In this document: positions 42,034 to 46,949 of the stretch, piece after piece | Layout: each line of letters opens with the position of its first letter | Numbering within the stretch: the first letter of the stretch is position 1 | DNA from: Clostridia bacterium | GTDB lineage: Bacteria; Bacillota; Clostridia; Christensenellales; Aristaeellaceae | DNA length: 46,949 bases | Direction: 5' to 3' | Assembly: GCA_017524615.1 (NCBI GenBank) | Contig: JAFXVJ010000057.1 | Coordinates: 1 to 46,949, forward strand | The notes under the pieces: model-generated | What the model saw: the letters and a program-made list of their open reading frames with translations, nothing else | Databases searched by the model: none | Told to the model about the DNA's origin: nothing | Position numbers and translations under genes: made by a program

Positions 42034-42062
42034 TTGACTTTTTCTAAATAATTAGAAATAAT
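42034..42062 (+). promoter_or_regulatory. Promoter of HEPN gene with internal palindrome
   Basis: TTGACT (42034-42039), 17 bases, AATAAT (42057-42062). The spacer holds a perfect palindrome TTTCTAA-ATAA-TTAGAAA (42041-42058) that reaches into the -10 box. A protein bound there would block transcription, so this is a candidate operator. Confidence 0.55.
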
Positions 42063-42100
42063 GAGATAGATACTCTACCATGTAAGTGAGGAACGCGATT

Positions 42101-42679
42101 ATGAACACCGAGAAGAAAGCACTTTTATCTGTTAGCTATCCCTATGAATCAGTTTCAAAGAATCAGTGTTCAACAGAAAAAAACGAATTGGAGTTATACT
42201 TTCTAATACTTGATTGTTTGAGTATACATGGTGCTATTATCGTTTATGATCATATTTGTAATTTGAATAAAGATTCACAATTTATTTTATATTACAATAC
42301 ATTAGAAGAAGCTCTGATATACAGAATCATGATGGGGTTATCGAAACTGTTTGAAAACAGTGGCAAAGCAAGAACGTGTATGAGAGTGATAAATGCCATT
42401 GAACAAAAGCAACAGTTCAAATTGAATAAAATAATAGGAGAAGCAATAAGTAGAATACATATTATAGTGAAACAATTTCAAGAAACATATAATTTGCATG
42501 ATTTAAGAGACTCTTTCTTTGGTCACTTAGATAATGAAATGTCCATTTCCACTCTGCGGTTTCATTTGAAGCTAAATTATTATGATGAATTACAATTATT
42601 ATTGTTTCAGTTAGTTGAAAGATTAGTAGATCTATATAACTTATGTTTTCCCGAATATAAAATAATTCTTTTATCGTAA
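42101..42679 (+). CDS. HEPN-domain protein (AbiU2-type)
   Basis: 192 residues, all-helical, no signal or membrane segment. YRIMMGLSKLFENSGKARTCM is followed about 40 residues later by LHDLRDSFFGHLDNE, in which R136-x5-H142 fits the HEPN R-x(4-6)-H ribonuclease motif; the arrangement (A/S-R/K-L-F/D helix, then L-R-D/N-x-x-x-x-H-x-D) is that of AbiU2 proteins. AbiU2 comes from a lactococcal phage-abortive system, and HEPN domains with this motif are usually metal-independent RNases. The gene is strongly AT-rich, unlike the flanking operons, indicating transfer. It lies 199 bases upstream of the helicase gene. Start 42101 after GTGAGGA; a GTG at 42086 overlaps that site. Family assignment is by eye. 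Confidence 0.62.
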   Translation: MNTEKKALLSVSYPYESVSKNQCSTEKNELELYFLILDCLSIHGAIIVYDHICNLNKDSQFILYYNTLEEALIYRIMMGLSKLFENSGKARTCMRVINAIEQKQQFKLNKIIGEAISRIHIIVKQFQETYNLHDLRDSFFGHLDNEMSISTLRFHLKLNYYDELQLLLFQLVERLVDLYNLCFPEYKIILLS

Positions 42680-42878
42680 AGAGAACGGAACTTCATTTTC
42701 AAGCAAATGGGTAACAACATCACAGGCATCAACAACAAGGTATTCAAGAAAGCGTACTTTATAGAATTGCCCTTCTAAATTTTTACCTAATATAGAAAAA
42801 ACTTGACCATAAAAAATTCAAAGAATATAATAATTAATGACATAATTCCTTCCAAGAACTATTCGGGAGGTTAGATAA
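42680..42878. other. AT-rich gap between HEPN and helicase genes
   Basis: No clear gene. A minus-strand frame of about 47 codons (ending at 42677) reads GQVFSILGKNLEGQFYKVRF followed by EYLVVDACDVVTHL, and a plus-strand frame of 23 codons begins MGNNITGINNKVFKKAYF at 42708. Neither has a convincing start signal. The minus-strand frame looks protein-like and could be the tail of a lost gene. Confidence 0.3.
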
Positions 42879-45653
42879 ATGATTCGAAAACGTAAGCTCC
42901 AAGAAGAAATTAATCAAAGAGACATCTCAATTTCTGCTTTACATGCATCAATAGACAAAAAGGAAAGGGAATTGAGAGATATTATACAAAAACTCAACAA
43001 AGCCATAGGGCAGATAGATTCTTTGATGAATGAAAACAGAACCATAAAAAATAAATATGAGACGCAACAAAATAGAATACAAGATTTACAAAAGCAATTA
43101 ACTTCTGCTGCTATTGCTGCTGCTGATAGTGACAAACAGATTTCATTTTTAAAAAGAACAATATCGGAAAAAGAACAAAGAATAGAACAGGTAGAAAAAC
43201 TTGTTTCTGAATCCAAATCTATCATTTTGGTCAAGAAACAGGAATTAGAATCGGCGACACAACAACTATTTGTATTGCAATCACAAATCATAGCAATACA
43301 AGCCGATAGAGATAGGATTAATGAAGAATTGACCAACGCTAATCAAAAGCTCAAAGAAAGAGAAACAACTCAAAAAACCAGACCTGTTCCAGAAGTAATT
43401 GCATCTAATCTATCATCTGTTTCCTGTAATGAATCTGATGATGAAATACAACATTCCGAATCCCTGCCTGAGATACCTTCGTACCTTCAAAAGCTTAATG
43501 AAGAGCAAATAGATGCAGTAAAAACAACCGAAGGCTATGTTCGTGTAATTGCAGGCGCAGGTTCAGGAAAAACTCGCGCATTAACAAATCGGTATGTATA
43601 TCTTGTGGCTGAATTGGGCGTCAGCCCTGCTAGCATTCTTTGCGTGACTTTTACCAATAAAGCGGCAAATGAAATGAAAAAGCGTATCAGACAGATGATC
43701 GGAGATAATGATTTGTCCCTCATTTGTACATTCCATAGTTTTTGTGTACAAGTGTTGAAGGTCGATGCTCCGCGAATCAACTATCCAAGAAACTTTATGG
43801 TGTTAGATGAGGAAGACACTGAATCAATTCTGAAAAAAGTATACAAAGAAAAAGGATTAACATCAAATGAATACACTTTCAAAGAAGCAGGAAATGAAAT
43901 CAAACGTTTCAAGGGCCTAAACATGGAACTGTATATTGGATTGCTCACTAATCCTGATCCGACACCACTATCAAAAAGATATGAGGAAGCTTCCACACCT
44001 CTTGAAGAGATTATTTGGGGATATATTTATGAACAAAGGAAAAACTTCGGTTTTGATTTTGATGATCTGATACTAACAACTTTCTATATTTTTGAACACT
44101 ATCCTGATATTCTTGAAAAATGGCAAAAGAAACTGGAATACATCATGGTAGATGAATTCCAGGATGTTAGTAAACGTCAGTTTGGACTTTGCTACATGCT
44201 ACAAGAATATCATAAGAATCTATTCGTTGTTGGCGATCCAGACCAAACAATTTATTCTTTCCGTGGTGCAGATATATCTATTATTCTAAATTTTGATAAA
44301 ACGTTCCCTGGAACAAAAACCATAATGATGACAAAAAACTATCGGTCATCTCCAAATATCATTGATGTTTCTAACAATCTGATAGAACATAACGCTTCCC
44401 GAATCAAAAAAGACTTAATCCCAATTAAGACGCAAGATGTTCAAACAATTTATAATCACGCTAAATCATCCGTAGAAGAAGCGGAATGGATTGCAGAAAC
44501 TATTGTCAAGTTAAACAAAGTGGGTGTTGAACTAAATAGTTTTGCTATATTATACCGAGCGCACTATGTATCACGTCCAATAGAAGAATCGTTGATGAAA
44601 AGAAAAATATCTTACACAATTTATAGTGGCATAAGTTTTTATGAGAGAAAAGAAATAAAGGATGTTCTTTCCTATCTTCGCATGTTGATTTATCAAGATG
44701 ATTTGTCTTTTTTGCGCACGGTGAATGAGCCAAGGCGTAACATCGGAGAAACAAGAATCAATAGACTAAAAGAATATGCAAAAGCCGTTGGATGCACATT
44801 ATATCAAGCATTACAGCAGTTATTGGATCAAGGAGACCCCTTGTTTATTCGAGGGAAAGGAGCTGATTATGTATCCTTGATTGAAAAATACAGAAATATT
44901 TACCAGCAATACACATTGACCGATCTGCTTGAAGCAATCATGCGCGAAAGCGGATACGAAGAAATGATGCAGACACAAGGAGAAGATGAACGCCTGGAAA
45001 ACATTGCAGAATTACGGCAATCAATGGTAGATTATGAGGATTCTTCACAAGAAGATTTCGGTCTGGAAGACTATCTATCAAAAATCGCCTTGTTCACCAA
45101 TATCGACAAAGAAGAAAAAGGGAAAACGGTTCGATTAATGACGGTGCATAGCGCAAAAGGCTTGGAATTCCCATACGTATTTGTGTGTGGACTAAGTGAA
45201 GGCATTTTCCCCAGCAGCAAAACAGATACAGTTGAAAAACTGGAAGAAGAGCGAAGGCTTGCTTACGTTGCTTTTACTCGTGCTGAAACAGCGCTATTCT
45301 TGTCTGATGCAGAAGGATATAACTATAATCTGTCCTATCGTTATCCATCCAGATTTATATTCAATATCAATAAAAACCTTTTGATATATACAAAAGAGTT
45401 AGAAGAATCTTTGGTATCAAATGCTGTATCACAGATTCAACAAAACGAGCATAGAATCCAGCAAAAAGAAAACTTACCAACAATTCATGTGGGAACTACA
45501 ATAGTACATCCGTTATTTAAAACAGGAAAAGTAATCAGTATTGATGAAACCAATGGTATATATGAAGTTGAATTTTACAATGGTCAAGTGCGCCATTTAA
45601 CTAAAAATGGATTGAGTAATTGTAGAATAGTAGATATAAGCGAAGAGGAATGA
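42879..45653 (+). CDS. UvrD/PcrA-like SF1 helicase with N-terminal coiled coil
   Basis: 924 residues. About 1-165 is a continuous coiled coil (Lys/Glu/Gln-rich heptads), then a flexible linker to about 195. The helicase follows: Q-motif LNEEQIDAV, Walker A AGAGSGKT (225-232), motif Ia VTFTNKAANEM, motif II VDEFQD (424-429), motif III GDPDQTIYSFRGA (452-464), KNYRSS, VRLMTVHSAKGLEFPYVFV and EERRLAYVAFTRA. The C-terminus (about 870-915: VGTTIVHPLFKTGKVISID...YEVEFYNGQVRHL) is the Tudor-like tail of PcrA that binds RNA polymerase. PcrA has no coiled coil, so this is a separate, accessory protein: a 3'-5' translocase on DNA. AT-rich like the HEPN gene before it. GGGAGGTTAG precedes ATG 42879. Confidence 0.92.
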   Translation: MIRKRKLQEEINQRDISISALHASIDKKERELRDIIQKLNKAIGQIDSLMNENRTIKNKYETQQNRIQDLQKQLTSAAIAAADSDKQISFLKRTISEKEQRIEQVEKLVSESKSIILVKKQELESATQQLFVLQSQIIAIQADRDRINEELTNANQKLKERETTQKTRPVPEVIASNLSSVSCNESDDEIQHSESLPEIPSYLQKLNEEQIDAVKTTEGYVRVIAGAGSGKTRALTNRYVYLVAELGVSPASILCVTFTNKAANEMKKRIRQMIGDNDLSLICTFHSFCVQVLKVDAPRINYPRNFMVLDEEDTESILKKVYKEKGLTSNEYTFKEAGNEIKRFKGLNMELYIGLLTNPDPTPLSKRYEEASTPLEEIIWGYIYEQRKNFGFDFDDLILTTFYIFEHYPDILEKWQKKLEYIMVDEFQDVSKRQFGLCYMLQEYHKNLFVVGDPDQTIYSFRGADISIILNFDKTFPGTKTIMMTKNYRSSPNIIDVSNNLIEHNASRIKKDLIPIKTQDVQTIYNHAKSSVEEAEWIAETIVKLNKVGVELNSFAILYRAHYVSRPIEESLMKRKISYTIYSGISFYERKEIKDVLSYLRMLIYQDDLSFLRTVNEPRRNIGETRINRLKEYAKAVGCTLYQALQQLLDQGDPLFIRGKGADYVSLIEKYRNIYQQYTLTDLLEAIMRESGYEEMMQTQGEDERLENIAELRQSMVDYEDSSQEDFGLEDYLSKIALFTNIDKEEKGKTVRLMTVHSAKGLEFPYVFVCGLSEGIFPSSKTDTVEKLEEERRLAYVAFTRAETALFLSDAEGYNYNLSYRYPSRFIFNINKNLLIYTKELEESLVSNAVSQIQQNEHRIQQKENLPTIHVGTTIVHPLFKTGKVISIDETNGIYEVEFYNGQVRHLTKNGLSNCRIVDISEEE

Positions 45654-45691
45654 AGAAATCCTCTTCCTGGCTTGCAGAAAGAGGGATTTTG

Positions 45692-45850
45692 TTATGTCAT
45701 CAGCTTAATATACTTGTACGCAGTAGGTCTTGACAGCTTACATATCCTCGCCAGCTCCGTCACGCTCATGGTGCCGTTGGTGTAAGCGGGATAATACTTG
45801 ATGAACACAGCGGGAAGGTCTGCCCTGGTGGTGGGCCTTCTTTCACAAGG
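45692..45850 (-). pseudogene. Serine recombinase (resolvase), C-terminal fragment
   Basis: On the minus strand, about 52 codons to a TAA at 45692 read RRPTTRADLPAVFIKYYPAY then MSVTELARICKLSRPTAYKYIKLMT. This matches the C-terminal end of resolvase/invertase-type serine recombinases: a G-R-P-x(n)-LP linker, then the DNA-binding helix-turn-helix (x-VTE-A-R-x-x-x-SRPT-x-YKY-I). The catalytic domain is gone; upstream sequence (45851-46050) is unrelated and has no convincing gene. It is a mobile-element remnant at the right edge of the AT-rich island. Confidence 0.7.
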
Positions 45851-46054
45851 GCCATTTGATTGCGGCTGTCCCCGAAAAAACAGTCCGCTTTGTGAAGCCT
45901 GGATCCATAACCCTCCCCCAGACCCCCCCGGCTGCTGTTCCGCTCATGAGCTTTTCGCCTCGGCTGTCGCTGCCTGATCATGGGCCCGATTCGCTATCGC
46001 AATTTGCGAGCAATTTTCGGTGAACGATTGCCCTGATTTTGTTCATTTTAAGCC

Positions 46055-46083
46055 TTGACAGCGCATAAAACCTGTGGTATAAT
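46055..46083 (+). promoter_or_regulatory. Consensus promoter upstream of tRNA-Val region
   Basis: TTGACA (46055-46060), 17 bases, TATAAT (46078-46083): perfect consensus. The transcript would first cross about 110 bases of GC-rich leader, then the tRNA-like repeat at 46196, then tRNA-Val at 46356. Confidence 0.85.
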
Positions 46084-46195
46084 CAATTTCGCCGTCAGAA
46101 AGCCGGGCCTCCGGCGTGCGGTGCCGCTTGTCCGATGCGGCGGGTGCCTGTGGATGTGACATGGGCCGTAAACCCGAAAATCGGTTCACATATAT

Positions 46196-46220
46196 GGTCG
46201 CATGGCTCAGTTGGTAGAAC
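46196..46220 (+). repeat. Duplicated 5' part of tRNA-Val
   Basis: The 25 bases GGTCGCATGGCTCAGTTGGT plus AGAAC repeat the first 25 bases of tRNA-Val (46356-46380) with one difference (A for G, which breaks a D-stem pair). The following bases do not complete a cloverleaf. It could be a truncated tRNA copy or an attachment-site remnant of an integrated element. CCCACTGGT occurs twice in the 135 bases between the copies (46223 and 46273). Confidence 0.7.
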
Positions 46221-46355
46221 CCACTGGTCAAGTTATCAAACTGCCGGTTCATGAGTATCTCAAGTGACTGGCCCACTGGTAGACAAGACCGACATGCGCA
46301 GGAAGCTGAAATAACCGAACGATTTCAGCGGATAAGGCTAAAAAGTTCGGAATTA

Positions 46356-46431
46356 GGTCGCATGGCTCAGTTGGTAGAGCACATCGTTCACATCGATGGG
46401 GTCACAGGTTCGAGTCCTGTTGCGACCACCA
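46356..46431 (+). tRNA. tRNA-Val(CAC)
   Basis: Complete cloverleaf: acceptor GGTCGCA/TGCGACC, discriminator A and encoded CCA (46429-46431). The anticodon stem CATCG/CGATG encloses TTCACAT, giving anticodon CAC. T-arm ACAGGTTCGAGTCCTGT. It is followed at once by a strong terminator. Confidence 0.96.
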
Positions 46432-46432
46432 T

Positions 46433-46470
46433 AAACCCTTGAAAACACTACGTTTTCGAGGGTTTTTCAT
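46433..46470 (+). terminator. Terminator of tRNA-Val
   Basis: AAACCCTTGAAAAC (46433-46446) pairs with GTTTTCGAGGGTTT (46452-46465) over 14 positions with one wobble, and continues into TTTTTC. Confidence 0.85.
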
Positions 46471-46490
46471 TTTCTCCGGAAGCCGACATG

Positions 46491-46514
46491 TTCATTTTGG
46501 AGAACCAAAATGAA
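46491..46514. repeat. Perfect 10-bp stem-loop
   Basis: TTCATTTTGG (46491-46500) and CCAAAATGAA (46505-46514) around an AGAA loop. It lies in the gene-free right end (46471-46949), which also holds GCCATGCA/TGCATGGC (46766-46790). Confidence 0.6.
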
Positions 46515-46628
46515 TGGAATCCATCACGCCGTTCACATCGAAAAAACAGATGATTTCCGAACGATACATTCTTCTCCCCTGCCCGGAGGGGTGTTCAAAA
46601 TCCAGGGTGTTCACCGTCCTGCATAACA

Positions 46629-46685
46629 AAGCGCCTGCCTCTTGAGATACACGCGTCGGTGTGGCTCAAGTGACAGGCACTTTGT
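46629..46685. repeat. Long imperfect inverted repeat
   Basis: Two arms of about 25 bases, beginning AAAGCGCCTGCCTCTTGAGA and, on the other strand, AAAGTGCCTGTCACTTGAGC, match at about four of five positions with a short centre. A related element, GTGTGGCTTAAG, recurs at about 46713. This could be the end of a mobile element or a structured RNA; no gene is visible around it. Confidence 0.45.
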
Positions 46686-46949
46686 GTCGAGGTGAACGAT
46701 GTGATAGAAATCGGTGTGGCTTAAGAGCCGGAAATCGAGTATAACAATGGGATGGCATCGAAAAAGCCATGCACTTTCTTTATGCATGGCCGTCAATGAC
46801 AGACTGATGTTTGTACGATTATCTTCCGATATTCCTTGCCAATGAGCATCTCAACAAATTGGATTTATCGACGTATCAAAACGCCTTTCATATACTGCGT
46901 TTCATTATGCGTTTGATATACTTCCATCTTCTCCGCTTCTGTACAGCCA

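Noticed and set aside
45766-45981. 71-codon minus-strand frame next to the recombinase remnant
   Set aside because: It is out of frame with the recognisable recombinase tail and has no domain or start signal.
46251-46442. 63-codon plus-strand frame over tRNA-Val
   Set aside because: It reads through the tRNA and terminator stem and has no ribosome binding site.

Overview
This is a chromosomal window from a high-GC member of the Clostridia. Evidence for that is a SpoIIR-like and a YlbJ-like sporulation protein, U32, VanZ, XpaC/TelA and CDF proteins of clostridial type, strong AGGAGG ribosome binding sites, and many TTGACA-17-TATAAT promoters. A gut or rumen bacterium of the Christensenellales kind would fit, because the window carries GH31, GH43, GH3 remnants, carbohydrate esterases and arabinose enzymes. 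That placement is inference. Coding is dense, mostly in short operons, and the composition is GC-rich except in one island near the right end.

Layout. 1-433: four-gene tRNA operon on the minus strand (Arg-His-Gln-Lys) with a near-consensus promoter. 580-7541: DUF2804 protein, then a run of XpaC, TelA, a LemA-like/TPM membrane protein, an alkaline-phosphatase-fold phosphodiesterase and an MBL-fold hydrolase; the first three look like a membrane or envelope stress module. 7563-15740: a decaying region. A GPH sugar transporter gene has a one-base frameshift and is broken by an antisense piece of a GH3 glucosidase gene. It is followed by a Dlt-like acylation cluster (carrier protein, adenylation enzyme, MBOAT acyltransferase, second adenylation enzyme, secreted CE1-type esterase) in which the first adenylation gene and the MBOAT gene each carry one in-frame stop codon. 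16098-19491: minus-strand malic enzyme plus a 2-hydroxycarboxylate transporter with an unusual extracytoplasmic domain inserted. 19588-26332: ketopantoate reductase family protein, GH31 glycosidase, MATE exporter, a 76-residue conserved protein and a U32 protein. 26333-27088: no convincing gene, several perfect hairpins. 27089-32769: SpoIIR-like, CapA-like, YlbJ-like, YARHG protein (minus) and an OmpR-type two-component system. 32934-38807: carboxylesterase (minus), secreted GH43, FGGY kinase and AraD, an arabinose-type catabolic set. 38928-41958: CDF metal transporter and a minus operon of VanZ, NUDIX and L,D-transpeptidase.

42000-45660 is a sharply AT-rich island with two genes: a HEPN protein of the AbiU2 type (R-x5-H motif) and a UvrD/PcrA-like helicase whose N-terminus is a coiled coil of about 165 residues. 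To the right lie the C-terminal remnant of a serine recombinase and a tRNA-Val gene whose first 25 bases are duplicated 160 bp upstream, signs of past insertion. This HEPN-helicase pair is the best candidate for an undescribed, probably defensive, system.

All calls are from reading the sequence; no database search was run.
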